NCBI GenBank assembly: GCA_948474755.1
Contig: CAOLHI010001302.1
Coordinates: 62,001 to 126,000 of the forward strand
Reading direction: 5' to 3'
DNA: 64,000 bases
Source of the DNA: Ctenosaura bakeri
Lineage: Eukaryota > Chordata > Lepidosauria > Squamata > Iguanidae
Notes under the pieces: model-generated
Seen by the model: only the letters and a program-made list of their open reading frames with translations
Databases searched by the model: none
What the model was told of the DNA's origin: nothing
Shown: positions 33,455 through 44,936 of the stretch, piece after piece
How positions within the stretch are numbered: position 1 is the stretch's first letter
Layout: every line of letters begins with the position of its first letter
Made by a program: the position numbers and the translations under genes

Positions 33455-34928
33455 TAATGCTGAGAAGAATTCACTAGTATTATAAGTCCTATTCTTCCAG
33501 ATATAATTGAATTAGTATATGTAGAACTGCAGGTTTAAAACCAATTGAATATATGAATGAAACTTCCTGTTATTCCTTTACACAACATTGCTGAATTAGT
33601 TGAAAACAGGCAAGGCCAACTGAAAATCTAGATTTATGGATAATAGGTTTGTACATAGTGAAAATGTCCCTCAAACCCACCAAATTTCTAATTAAATTGG
33701 TTTTGTTCATATCTGTTTATGCTATCATGGAAAACTAAGAGTGTTGCCTTATTGTGGGGCAGTGGGGGCAATTTCTCATCTTCATGCACTGTGCTCTGCA
33801 ATGTAGGAATGCAAAGGAAAGCAGAGATATATCTCCCACTGCTGTGTACTTATGTGCACGTATGTAGAAACCTCTGTTGTTCTCATTATTCCTAATACAC
33901 TGAGAGTAGCCTTATATACCAGTGTTTATTAATGTAGAAGAAGAAGAAGAAAAAGAAGAACCAAAAAAAAAAAAAGCCCTCTTTACCTACCTCATTTATT
34001 GTGTGTGAAGGTTTGTGTATATGTATATTTGTATTTGTTTTCAAATCTCTGTTCCTGTAAATAAGAACATCTTTTTTCGTCTAGAATTTGGACCAGTAAT
34101 GTGAGGTGATGCATACTAACCCTCACTAAAGGTATATCAACACTCTAGTTATATCAGTTTATATCACGGCATGTGGGCAAGGGGAAGAAAAGGAGATCCT
34201 TTACTAGGATTTAGAGCAGTTCTGTTCAGGATGCAATCACTATTACATATAAGATTGAGATAATGAAATAGATGTGTTCCTGGGCTTCACTTCTTTAAGA
34301 GAAACTTTCATACCAGCAGTAGAAATAACATGAAAAAAAAAAATGGCAGGGTTCCTACATCAAAAAACTAAAAACAAAAAAACAGTTCAACATGTTCAGC
34401 AATGTTTTTATTCAAAACTAACATTATGTATATATGAAATGAAACAATCAGGTCAGGTAAGCCTTTCTTAAATAAACAAAAACATTTTAATATTCTGGAG
34501 ACCACTATTGTTTCACCATGCTCCACTTTTCTTATGATTTCCATCTTGATTGCAAAACTTACAGATCTAGGATTTCTCAGCTTGCAAGGACAGTTGGTAA
34601 TGCAGGTTAATTTGCTTTTGCCTTTTCTTACTCTTCTGTTTCTACTGTTTTGTTCTTCACATATACTCAGGAAGTGATTCTGGAGATGTTTGTTTATCTC
34701 GTGTGTTGTACATAAGCACTCACAGCTAGAGATAGGATCATCTAGAGCAGAATCCCATTGTTTCCCAGGTTAAGCTTTATTGCATTGTTTACTGTAGACA
34801 TGCTGTTGCAACTCAACATTGGGAGTTGTCTTTTGCCAGTCTTCCTTCTCTGTCTTAAAGCCAAAGCTGCAAAAAAACTTCCAGCTTGATAGAAGACAAG
34901 AAAGATGCAGGGGACTGGGCTGTGGTGC
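33455..34928. other. No gene seen; purine-rich run
   Basis: A GAA-rich and oligo-A purine tract lies at 33936-33975. Nothing else is recognised. Confidence 0.5.
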
Positions 34929-34929
34929 C

Positions 34930-34995
<66 letters not shown>

Positions 34996-36080
34996 TTTAT
35001 TTCTATCCCGCCTCTCCCAATGGATCGAGGCGGCATTACAAAAATATATAAAAACATTAAAACATTAAAATGCACCCTATCCTCCCCACCCTCCAACCCT
35101 TCTATCCCCCTAAAACATATTAGTTAATTAAAACAAATTAAAAACAAGATTAACACAAAAGACAATGATGAGAGGCGGTGGAACACTAATCTGGGAAGGC
35201 CTGTCGGAAGAGAACTGTCTTGACTGCTTTTTTAAAGCAGTCAAGACTGGTAATGTGCCGGGTCTCCTCCGGCAGGCCATTCCATAACTTGGGAGCGACA
35301 GAAGAAAAGGTCCTCTGGGTAACCGCAGCCAACCTAGTTCTGATTGGCTGCAGTAAATTCCTCCCAGAGGACCTTAGTGTGTGGGCCGGATTATATGGGA
35401 GAAGGCGATCCCGCAGGTAGGCTGGCCCCAAGCCATGAAGGGCTTTAAAGGTAAAAACCAACACCTTGTACTGTGCCCGGAAACTAATAGGCAGCCAGTG
35501 TAAAGACTTCAGAATAGGTGTTATATGGTCAGTTTTAGATCTTCCGGTGACCAACCTGGCTGCCATATTCTGAATTAATTGAAGTTTCCGGACTAAGCAC
35601 ATGGGTAGCCCTATGTAGAGTGCATTACAGAAGTCAAGCCGTGAAGTTACCAGCGCATGTACCACTGTTTTTAGGTGTTCCAAGTCCAGGAAGGGGCGCA
35701 GCTGGCGTATCAGCCGAAGCTGATAGCAGGCACTCCTGGCTGCCACATCAATTTGAGCTGTCATCTGAAGTGGCGAGTCCAGGAGCACTCCCAAGCTGCG
35801 GACACAGTCTTTCAGGGGAAGTGTGACCCCGTCTAGAACTGGTTGACAAACCTCTATACCTGGGCTGGGGTCCTTAACAGCAAGTACCTCCGTCTTATCT
35901 GGATTCAGCTTCAGTCTGTTTTTCCTCATCCAGTCCATTACTGCTTCTAGGCATTCATTTAGAGGTGAGATGCCATCCTTAGTTGATGCTGTTATCCGAG
36001 GCATGGAGAGATATATCTGGGTGTCATCAGCATACTGATAGCACCTTGCTCCATGCCTCCTGATGACCCTATAAAACTTT
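34929..36080 (-). mobile_element. L2-type LINE, 5'-truncated, minus strand, with pure (ATT)n tail
   Basis: A fairly well preserved 3' portion of an L2-clade LINE. It runs from just upstream of the RT active site (about 36075, where an in-frame TAA marks the break) through the C-terminus and a 3' UTR. It ends in an uninterrupted trinucleotide tail of about 21 units (34931-34993), preceded by the conserved 3' hairpin GCCTCGATCCATTGGGAGAG / GCGGGATAGAAATAAA on the minus strand. A long pure tail and an open frame suggest it is among the younger insertions in the window. Confidence 0.92.
35186..36034 (-). pseudogene. L2-type ORF2, C-terminal half of reverse transcriptase
   Basis: An uninterrupted frame on the minus strand. 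The RT catalytic YADD is encoded at 36034-36023, upstream of the first methionine (36004). It is followed by MRKNRLKLNPDKTEVL (the conserved NxxKTE region), SRLDFCNALYIGLP, KLQLIQNMAARLVTG, LKSLHWLPISFRAQYKVLV and a final SVAAPKLWNGLPEE. This is the typical L2/CR1-group order. The endonuclease and the N-terminal half of RT are missing, so the copy cannot be autonomous. The methionine at 36004 is an internal residue, not a real start. Confidence 0.9.
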
Positions 36081-37394
36081 GCAAAACTTTAGATCACCTC
36101 ATCTGTACATCACAAAACAAATTCAAAGAACTATTTCCAATAACAGAAAGGAAAAGTAGAGCCTTGGGAACTGGAAGAAGCTTCTAAATGTCACCTTCAC
36201 AGATATTCTACAGATTGTTTTGAGAATTCTTGGGAAATGTTGTATCTGGAAAAAAATAGTCTAATTTGTTTGAAAAAATATTAACTACACCCGTATATTA
36301 TTGAATAAAATTTAGTTCTGTTATTACATTATTTTATATGCATAATGCCAGAGACTGTGGAAACAGCTGAAGGAATTTTCAGGAGGCTAGCAATTATTGA
36401 AAATGATAGATGTTCTAGAACGGACCAAGAACAGTTATTGAGTATGAACTTGCAAAAGAAATTGATGGATGGTAGGAGTTATGATTTAGTGATGGAACTT
36501 AAAGCCATATCAAAATGATAAAACAGTAGTTTGGACACAACATGGAGAATCTATTAGAAATAGTAAAATCACAATGTATTGATGTGCATTACACACACCA
36601 AAGGCACTGGTCTCTTTGCTTAAAGGTGTCTGTGGTTTTGAAGCATACCTATAAACCATAAAAGAGTGGTCCTCTAGATCTCACTGAATAACCATTGACC
36701 AGCTTGCTCACACATTTACCCATTCAACCAACCAAACTTTCGAAATTTTATCTGTGTCCCAGTGTTTGTTTATGAGTCACATGTATATAACCTTATCCAA
36801 AATGTCTACCATACCATGCTTTTTCTTTATTGATGATAAAAGAAAATTAATTGCAAACAGTAAAGTTTTCAATGAAAAAAGTTCTAAAGTGCATTAAAAA
36901 CATACATGTAAATTAAATTGACTCCCCCCCCTCTTTTATATCCCTGATGATATGCAACTTTCACATATTGATATTGCTGGTCATTCATTTTTTAAAAAAA
37001 TCCATTCTTGGACTGTCCTAAATATTTCAGCATGGCATTTTCCTTCTTCCCAGACACAGATATATTTCCCTGGAATCTGAGTGTAAGGTCAATACAAGAA
37101 ATGTGGTCTGACAGTGAACTAAAGTGAAGTGAAGTGTGAAAAGAACTGTCACAGTGATAAGGGAGAAGATTCAGGTTTTATTGCTGTTACCAGCTATCCT
37201 TTTCTGTTATCTGCCTCACACTTTAAATTCACGGTTATACTCTGAGGGGGCAACTAGAAAATGGAAACACTAAATGGTTTGGGAACATTTTTGTCATGAA
37301 AGGACAGGCAGCACATTCCAGTTCTAGGAGCTATTACACACTGTGTGCGTGTATTTGCACCTTCCAGTCATCTGTCATACTATGATGAATTTTC
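36081..37394. other. No gene seen
   Basis: AT-rich sequence with no recognisable repeat family or coding region. Confidence 0.5.
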
Positions 37395-37565
37395 TTAAGT
37401 AAGGAATGTATGGAGGTGGCTTTGCCAGCTTTTTCCTCTGAAATATAGCCTATACCACCTGGTATTTGTTGGTGGTCTCCCATCCAAGGACTAACCAGGA
37501 ATGATCTTACTTAGCTTCCAAGATCAGTTAGGATCTGGTGCTCTTACAGTATTTGGATGGCATAA
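37395..37565 (-). mobile_element. 5S-rRNA-derived SINE (minus strand)
   Basis: 5S-like part at 37474-37562: GGTCTCCCATCCAAGGACTA, ACCAGGAATGATCTTACTTAG, then CTTCCAAGATCAGTTAGGAT and CTGGTGCTCTTACAGTATTTGG. The body block TTTTTCCTCTGAAATATAGCC also occurs in the copy at 53690. A tRNA-SINE in the opposite orientation follows within about 50 bp. Confidence 0.75.
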
Positions 37566-37612
37566 CAATACATGCAGATTTGCCATTAAACATATCTTCA
37601 CATATTGGGCCC

Positions 37613-37812
37613 CATGAGACAGCCTGTGTGGTGTAGTGTTTTGAGCTTTAGACTACAATTCTGAAGACTATGGTTCAATTCCCCACTTGGCCATGGGAAT
37701 CCACTGGGTGACCTTGGATACATTATACACTCTCAGCCCCAGAAAAACCATAACAGGTTTTCCATAGGATTGTCATAAACTGGAAATGAAGGCACACAAC
37801 AAGAACACAAGA
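37613..37812 (+). mobile_element. tRNA-derived SINE
   Basis: Head: TGTGGTGTAGTGTTTTGAGC (A-box region), then TGGTTCAATTCCCC (B box, about 37671-37684), the TGGCCATGGGAATCCACTGG and GTGACCTTGGATAC blocks, and the end block GGAAATGAAGGCACACAACA with an AAGAAGAA-like tail. Same family as 3720 and 40228. Confidence 0.85.
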
Positions 37813-38647
37813 AGAAGAACTATGGTTAAAGTTAATTATGAATGAATCCCACCAATGTGAGATAAGGTGTTCATGGGATCTTACTAGAAAACACTTAAAT
37901 TTAATAGAATCAGTCAGTTTTTAGATTCTGGAGTGCTCTTCATTTGAAAACAAAGGCTGTATCTAGTGAGGCTTTCTGTGAGCATATATAAAAGCAAGGA
38001 TAATTTTCAATCATTTCCTTCTCTCTCTTGTACTTTTCACCACCCATGCTGTCCTGGAGGAACCACCAATTCTCCAGAGCACATTTATGATTGACATAGG
38101 AATAGGGTTGCCAGGCCTGAAGATTTATGTGCCTAAATCTGAAACTTAGGGGCAGCTGCTGGTGATGGGGAATGGGGTAGTCATTCATGATAGCATGAGA
38201 GCAGGCCCTGCTGATGTCAATCAGTACTACACATTTAAACACAATGGCAACTGTTCAAAGCTTGTTATTCAAATATATACACACACTAAGAATGAAGACA
38301 AAAATGAAGATACACAGGGCACATCCAGACTGATTGGAAAATCACAGATTTAGTTCCCGTTCTTTCTAATTTTATACTGTTTTAAAATAAATTGACCTGG
38401 GATGCTGACATAAAAAGTATCTGATTGTACAGGGAGCTGCCAGAAAATGTGTGTGGACTTCCACAATATAATGTATATGGATCTCCACAATATAATTGAA
38501 AAGATCAGGAAAAAATCTGGGTATTTCTGGTCTTTTCATTCAATTGGGGTGTACCTATAGCCTAGCTAAAAAGGCTGTTCCTAGATCAAAGTGAAGTGAG
38601 GTGATACTTCCTTCTCACTTAGGTAAACAGTGTAATGAACACTTAGG
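37813..38647. other. No gene seen
   Basis: A short local duplication (TCCACAATATAAT twice, about 38459-38495) is present. Nothing else is recognised. Confidence 0.5.
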
Positions 38648-38816
38648 GTGTTTCTTCACTACACTATTATAGTGCTATTATTCCACTTCCAATATCCTAT
38701 GGAATCCTGGGGTTTGCTGTTCAGGGAAGGGCATTTAGAATACTCAGCTAGAGAGCTCTTTGGCCTCAGTAAACTACAAACCCCAGCACTTTAACAGTGT
38801 AGTGAGGAAAGGCCTT
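38648..38816. mobile_element. Foldback MITE, family A, deleted in the right arm
   Basis: The left arm is complete (TTTCTTCACTACACTATTAT...). In the right arm the sequence jumps from AAACTACAAACCCCAG directly to CACTTTAACAGTGTAGTG, so about 40 bp of the arm are missing. Confidence 0.85.
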
Positions 38817-40227
38817 TAGTCTGGACTATATATTTCTAGCCAGAAGAGTTAAACTACCCTCAGTTCTGATGCCAGGAGAGCTTTAGAGGAAGGAAGTGGA
38901 GATACAGTGGAGATGTTTGATGGAAATTGAGGACAAAGAAGAGAAAATGCAATTTCATACATACTTACCAATGATTAAGCCATATAAAACTCAATGGAAC
39001 TTAAATATGTGCAGATATAATTTGGATTGTGCAGTTATTGGAAAGCTTTAACAAGAGATCCTTCATAAAATTATCCACAGCCCTAGAACTTCTTCCATTA
39101 TTCATTCTCTTTCTAAGGATTCCACCTATTCTTTTCACAAGACGGTGACAGGAAGCAACATTGCCATGTATCAACAAATTGTTACAGTAACAAAACTCAG
39201 GATGGCCACATTTTTTATATGTATATAGCAATCATGACAGATATGAGAAGCTATATGCCAGTATATTATACCCTGTGGTAGTAGGGCAAAGACTTTTAAA
39301 ATTATTTCTGTCCGGTCAGAAAATTTTTTTTTTACTCTTCTGTTAACTTCCTATGCAGTAGGACTTGCATCATTCTAAAATGAGTCCACTGTGAGCAGTT
39401 TTATTTGTTTTGGCATCCTTTCTAGTAAATAGTTTGGGCACAATGAAAAAAAAAACACATGACTTCAACCATAAAAGTATCAAATCAAAAGAGGACAGGA
39501 AAGAACCAACATGCCAAAGAAGAAACAGAACACATTTTTTTTTATTATTTTATAAACAGAAACCAGTCATATCACCAATCAGAAATCATTCACTGTCATA
39601 ATCCAAAGTCCGGAATGTGATGCAGAGGAGGTTGAATTGTGGACAGTTTATAGTCTTAGATGATGGCTCCTGTCCTGAATATGAGAAGTTTGCAGTTGAA
39701 ATAGCTGAGAGTCTCTCTGTTCAGTGGGACATTTTAGACATGGAAGAGCCACTCATCTTTTGAAGTTCAACAACAAAAGTCAACACCTGTTAAATAGAAC
39801 TTTGAATAGTTAAGCACCTCAAATCCAGCGACAGCCACTTGTAAGTCTTTCAGTAACTTCTGGGAGTCCTTCTTGCTTGCAGCTCTTTAGTCTCCTCTTC
39901 CAGAATGCTCTTCACAACATATGTTTCTTGGGATTTATGATTTATGGAATAACTATGTTTAACAACTCAATGTTTTATTTCATTGATTGATTGGCTTAGG
40001 CTATGATTATCTGCTCTACTAGGTCCATGTGACAACTTCAGGATTAGCTATCCTTGTCCTGCACCACCAGTCATCTTCTGTTAACTTTTTGGATTACCTG
40101 TATATAACCAAGACTGGATTGACTTACCTGTAGCTGCTTCCTCTATGATTGTCTGTATCTCTGGAAATGCAATTGTAGGGTGTACGTTTGCTATAGTGAA
40201 ATGAAGTAGTTTTACAAGCAGTGGCAG
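38817..40227. other. No gene seen
   Basis: I recognise no repeat family. The short frames lack recognisable domains. Confidence 0.5.
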
Positions 40228-40432
40228 GAACCAATATGGTGCAGTGGTTTGAGCACTGAACTATGATTCTGAAGACCAGGATTCAGATCCCTGCCCTGCA
40301 TTGGAGACTGACTGGATAACCTTCAGCTTCAGAGGATAGCAAAAGCAAATCTTGCAAACACACACACACACACACTGTGATAGCTTCTCCTTAGGATTGC
40401 CAAAAGTTGGAAACAAAGGTGCACAACAACAT
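40228..40432 (+). mobile_element. tRNA-derived SINE with internal (CA)n
   Basis: Head: CAATATGGTGCAGTGGTTTG, then CCAGGATTCAGATCCCTGCC (B box). The end block is TTGGAAACAAAGGTGCACAACAACA-like. A CA microsatellite (about 40356-40374) has grown within the body. Confidence 0.8.
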
Positions 40433-40762
40433 CATAATTATATTTTGAAATTGGATTTAGGCTATTACTTCATTTTCAATGCAGAAGCAAACACATTTGG
40501 GTATTCGAAAAAACTTGTAAAGATCATCGCTGGCCATCATGAATTTGACTACTACAGCATAAATATTTTGCATTGCATACTTAAAGGCTGGTCCCAAGTA
40601 TAGAGGAAGCACCAAAGTAATGTAACTTGCAAAAATACTTTCCAAGTGCCCTTTATTTAGTGCATTTACTGTAACTGGGAGTAGCAATTGGAGGTAGCTT
40701 GCTCCTTCCTTTTTTAAAGCGACAGTAGTAACATCTGGATTTTTGTAAAGTTAGAAAGATGT

Positions 40763-41040
40763 GGGCTAAAGCCTCAAGATCATGGTAACTGAATTTCAAC
40801 CACAGAGGGAAATATAAAGTACTTAGAACAAATCCAAGCCAAGATAACAATGCCATTTGCTCTGGCAGTGTGTATTTCGTACATTCCAAGAAACTGTAAA
40901 GACTGGGCTAAAATCTCAGGATCATGGTAACTGCAGCTGAACCAGAGATGGAAAACAAAGAATACAACAAAGATTCAATCCAAAATAATCACGGTATGTG
41001 TTCCTCCAGCATTTGATTCACATATACCAAGCCTTAGATA
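40763..41040. repeat. Old tandem duplication, period about 143 bp
   Basis: Two adjacent diverged units start GGGCTAAAGCCTCAAGATCA (40763) and GGGCTAAAATCTCAGGATCA (40906). Both continue TGGTAACTG and later share ATTCCAAG/TATACCAAG-like ends. It is not part of any repeat family I recognise. Confidence 0.55.
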
Positions 41041-41754
41041 GTTGCAATTCAAACAACACTTGCAATTGATCCATCTCTCATCCTGGCTCCTGATGTGTCC
41101 ATTCCCATCATACACCTCATTGCTCATTTGCCTCACAAAATCTCTCCACAAATTGTTGTTTTCTTTTCTATGCTCCAAAAATTAACTTTAAAATAACTAT
41201 ATAAAAAATTAAGACATAAAAAACAAATTCCTGATCTCCTCCCTCATCCAGCCCACAAAACCCCTTCTGATTGAATCCTGAGCTCCCTCTCTGAATCAAT
41301 CATGTTTTCCTCTTTAATAGCATGCACTTTCTTCTTTTTCCCATCCATCTACTTAAAAAGATAAATAATACCTGTAAACAACACTAAAACATTAAAAATG
41401 CATTCAGCCTCCTTCCCCCTAAAACATAAACTGAATAAATGCCTAGTCTCTCAGTCTCTTCCCTCTCTGGCACAAGAGCCAAACTTCCTTCTCATTCAAA
41501 TTCACTACTACTTCCCCATTTCTTCCCCTGTTTGCGAAGCCCAGCAAAACTGCTTTCTTCATTTCCATTCATTCCCTCTTTGTCTAGCACCCTACCCTAT
41601 TTTATTAATAAAAATAATAATAGTAAATGAATATGTGGGGTCTCCAGTTCCTCCCCACCATGACTTCATCTATTCATTTCTCCATTGCTTCATTTACATT
41701 CCATGTTCTTCCCAAATTGGGATTCAAGGGAACTTGCAAAGTAAAGCAAATTGC
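41041..41754. other. No gene seen
   Basis: A pyrimidine-rich stretch (41220-41720) gives long Ser/Leu/Phe-rich frames without any domain. Nothing else is recognised. Confidence 0.5.
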
Positions 41755-42009
41755 ATATAAAAACCCATATGGATAAAAACATACAAAAAGTTATGATTTA
41801 AACAGTATTTAACAACGAGATTAAAATAATTTAACATAATACTTTAAAACAAAGAAAAGCAGCTCAGGACACTAAAACCCCTCTTTCTTGTAAAATAATC
41901 AAAAAATGGCTATTGTAAGGAAAAGGGTCTTCAGCTCACCAGAAAGATAACAAAGAAATCAACTAAACTTCTCTGCAACAGGAGCCCCAGAATCTGAGAA
42001 AAGCTATAA

Positions 42010-42213
42010 AGGCCATTTCTTCACTATACTGTTATAGTGCTATTATTCCACTTTCGGGATCCTATGGAATCCTGGGGTTTGCAGTTAGGGAGGGGCATTT
42101 AGAATTCTCAGCCAGAGAGCTCTTAAGCCTCAGTAAACTACAAGCCCCAGAATTCCACCAGATGCTGAAAGTGGAATAATAGCACTATAACAGTGAAGTG
42201 TGGAAATGGCCAA
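42010..42213. mobile_element. Foldback MITE, family A, nested in L2-type LINE
   Basis: A complete copy bounded by GGCCATTTC and GAAATGGCC. The left arm carries TTCACTATACTG and TTTCGGGATCC, so its arms are not fully matched. The flanking LINE sequence resumes directly on the other side, so the MITE inserted after the LINE. Confidence 0.88.
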
Positions 42214-42308
42214 AGAAGGCCCCTTTCTGTGTTCTCAACAAAAGTGCCTGTGAAGATGGTAGAATCAAGAAAAACACTTTCTTCAAAGAATTTAAGAGCA
42301 TATGACAA

Positions 42309-42380
42309 TCCAGCATGGTATAGTGGTTTGGGCACTTAGGATGAGAGAAAAAACAACTTGAAGACAGACAACAACAAAAC
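42309..42380 (+). mobile_element. Internally deleted tRNA-SINE
   Basis: Only the head (CCAGCATGGTATAGTGGTTT) and tail (AACTTGAAGACAGACAACAA) of the 3720/37613-type SINE are present. The middle, including the B box, is gone. Confidence 0.6.
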
Positions 42381-42990
42381 TCATATGTGAGTCGTTCAGA
42401 TAGCTGAGCCACATAAGGATTTATAGGTCATAACCAATACTTTCATTTTTCTTGGAAACAAGTTGGTAACCATTGGAGTTGTTGCAATGAGGAAGTTATA
42501 TGCTTCTGAAACTACCTCAAGGTAACAGTCTGACTGCAGTTTTTTGAAACAGTTGAAGTTTTCAAACACACTTAAAAGCCATCCCCATTTAGAGCATGTT
42601 ATAATAAGTCAATAGGGATATAATAAATATGCATGTCACCATGGCCAGATGTTTGGCTGACAGAAGTCCTTTGCTAAGGATTTGCAAAATCCCATATTTA
42701 CCATCCAAAGGTGAGCCGTGAAAGCAATAGGATTATTATCCTGCCTTCTGTCTGAAGCTGACAGAGCTTCTAAGAATTCTACATAGGGGAAAATTGTGTC
42801 CCTTTAATTTTTGATCATAGCAATGTCCATCAAATTCAAAGCACTTCTGTAGATTCAAGCACATCTAATAATGCTGATTTAGACCCAGTATACTTAGGTG
42901 AGCATATTAAAGGTATTTAATTATGTTCCTACAAGGGAAATGTGTGAAGAGAAACAACCAAATGGAAACTAGGAATGGAAATCCTGACAG

Positions 42991-43113
42991 AGGCCATTTC
43001 TTCGCTACACTGTTATAGTGTTATTATTCCACTTTCCACGGCCTGTGGAATTCTGGGGTTTGTATGTTGAAAGTGGAATAATGACACTATAAGAGTGTAG
43101 TGCAGAAATGGCC
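42991..43113. mobile_element. Foldback MITE, family A, centre deleted
   Basis: Left arm AGGCCATTTCTTCGCTACAC, then straight from GGGGTTTGTATGTTGAAAGT into the right arm ending GTGCAGAAATGGCC. About 80 bp of centre are missing, leaving a 123-bp, nearly perfect hairpin. Confidence 0.88.
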
Positions 43114-43484
43114 ATAGTTCATTCTAAGTGATAAATGGAACACACACACACACAGAAACATAAATTCTTAAAGATATTGAATTTCGTTGCTGTTCTTAGT
43201 TCAAAAGATCCAGCAAATTTGCCACATTTTTTAAAAAATCCATAAAATCCATAAGGATAAAACATGTGATAACTGTTACTTCATTGTATGGCCTAGAGAA
43301 AGCAGTAGCACTGGATTAGTTGTTTTTGTCTTTGTGGTCAATCAGCCTATACTTCGCACTTCCAGTGTATGAGATTAGTTTCATTAATGAAAAACTTCAA
43401 TGCAGATGTTTTTTGTGCAAAATACAAAAAGCACGAGTGCATATATACACATATACACACACACACACATCCATTTTGTATCTC

Positions 43485-43690
43485 AGGCCATTTCTGCACT
43501 ACACTGTTATGTTGCTATTATTCCAGTTTCAAAATCCTATGGAATCCTGGGATTTGCAGTGTAGGGAGGAGCATTTAGAATTCTCAGCCGGAGAGCTCTT
43601 GGGCCTCAATAAACTACAAACCCCAGAATGCCACAGGAAGATGAAAGTAGAATAATAGCACTATAACAGTGTAGGGCAGAAATTACCTCA
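43485..43690. mobile_element. Foldback MITE, family A
   Basis: A complete copy starting AGGCCATTTCTGCACTACAC. The right terminus is decayed (GGCAGAAATTACCTC). It follows a CA microsatellite (43450-43470) within about 20 bp. Confidence 0.88.
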
Positions 43691-44726
43691 GTATCACACC
43701 AGAAACTGCAGTGCTCATTGTGGGTGGAGTATTCTCAGTAGGCTGGCTTGCCGTACCCTCAGTTAACAAATATCTTAGCAATAGTGAGTTGCTCCTCTCA
43801 TATCTCTACTGGAAACACATACCGGTATGTCGGAGAAGTATATGAAACGGTTGCATCTTTCTTTTCAGATATGTGACTATGTTATAAGCAGGCACCTGTC
43901 AGTAAAGCCCTTTGAACTTACTAGGGCTTACACTTGAGTAGACATATAAATTCTTGCATTACAAACTACTTTGGTAGGGCTTTTTTGTGCTAGTATGTGA
44001 TGATACATGAGGTGCTTTGTACAGGTCTGTAAGATTAACTAAACATAATGGCTAAGGATTACTGCTCAGCTTAGGTCTGTGAAATCTACATCAAAAAGCA
44101 TCTTCCTGTGAAAATCATTTTACTGACAAGCCTTTGAAAACTCATTTTGGAAGGTACTTTTCAGTCGTTCTTACATCCTATAGCTCATCCTAATGTGAAA
44201 TGGTATTTAATATAAAAATCTACTTTGATGACTTTTTTTTGGTGGAAGGAGAGATTTTTAAAAAACCCTAAGGCAGAGTATATTTAAATACAAGCTTCTA
44301 CACAGAGAAGTGGTTGTTGTTGCTTATTTTAGAGTGGAACAATTGTCTGGAATTCAATTTGTTAGTCCCAAATAGAGGAGATCTGTTGAATGAATTGTTG
44401 AATGGCAATGCAACATGTATGTAAATCTGTGGGATTTACATACAGTGATTTAATGATTTTACAATAGAGAACATTAAAATAGGATTCAGGCCATTCTCTC
44501 CTGCAGTTCACAGCTGTGGCTTATACTGTGGGAAGGAGTTCAGAAAGGAAAGGAAAAAAATCTGATTCACTCGATTACAATTAGTTTTTATGTGCTTTTA
44601 TGTACTGTGAACAAGAAATAACTACCCCACCTCTTGTTCTCCTAGATGAGAGGGTAAATTTGAATGTGTTTTATTTTCTATCCAACCACATTCCTTATTT
44701 TACAGAGTAAGTCTCAGTTTTCATCT
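43691..44726. other. No gene seen
   Basis: I recognise no repeat family or coding region here. Confidence 0.5.
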
Positions 44727-44936
44727 ATGGGCCTTTCTGCACTACACTGTTTTACAGTGCTATCATTCTACTTTCAACATCCTGTGGAATTCTGGGATTT
44801 GTAGTTTACTGAGGCCAAAGAGCTTTCTGGCTGAAAATTATAAGTGCCCCTCTCTAAACTGCAAAGCCCAGGATTCCATAAGATGTTGAAAGTGAAATAA
44901 TAGCACTATAACTGTATAGTGTGGAAAGGCCTATAG
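44727..44936. mobile_element. Foldback MITE, family A (GGCCTTTC-ended)
   Basis: A complete copy starting GGGCCTTTCTGCACTACACTG and ending GTGTGGAAAGGCC. The left arm has a TTTTACAGTGC change absent from the right arm. The flanks read CATCTAT and CTATAGATG. Confidence 0.88.

Larger units (their letters stand above)
41755..42700 (-). mobile_element. L2-type LINE C-terminal fragment, minus strand, with nested insertions
   Basis: The recognisable coding part on the plus-strand side includes CATAAGGATTTATAGGTCAT (compare AAGGGCTTTAAAGGTAAAAA in the copy at 34929), GTTGGTAACCATTGGAGTTG and GACTGCAGTTTTTTGAAACA, followed by a TAGAGCATGTTATAATAAGT block. These correspond in order to the minus-strand copy at 35440-35640. 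The element is interrupted by a complete MITE (42010-42213) and by a deleted SINE (42309-42380). It is heavily diverged. Confidence 0.7.

Noticed and set aside
34770..35127. Poly-isoleucine frames on both strands
   Set aside because: They are readings of the (ATT)n tail of the L2-type LINE.
37613..37690. Possible tRNA gene
   Set aside because: A- and B-box-like blocks are present, but no cloverleaf is apparent and the sequence continues into a SINE body.
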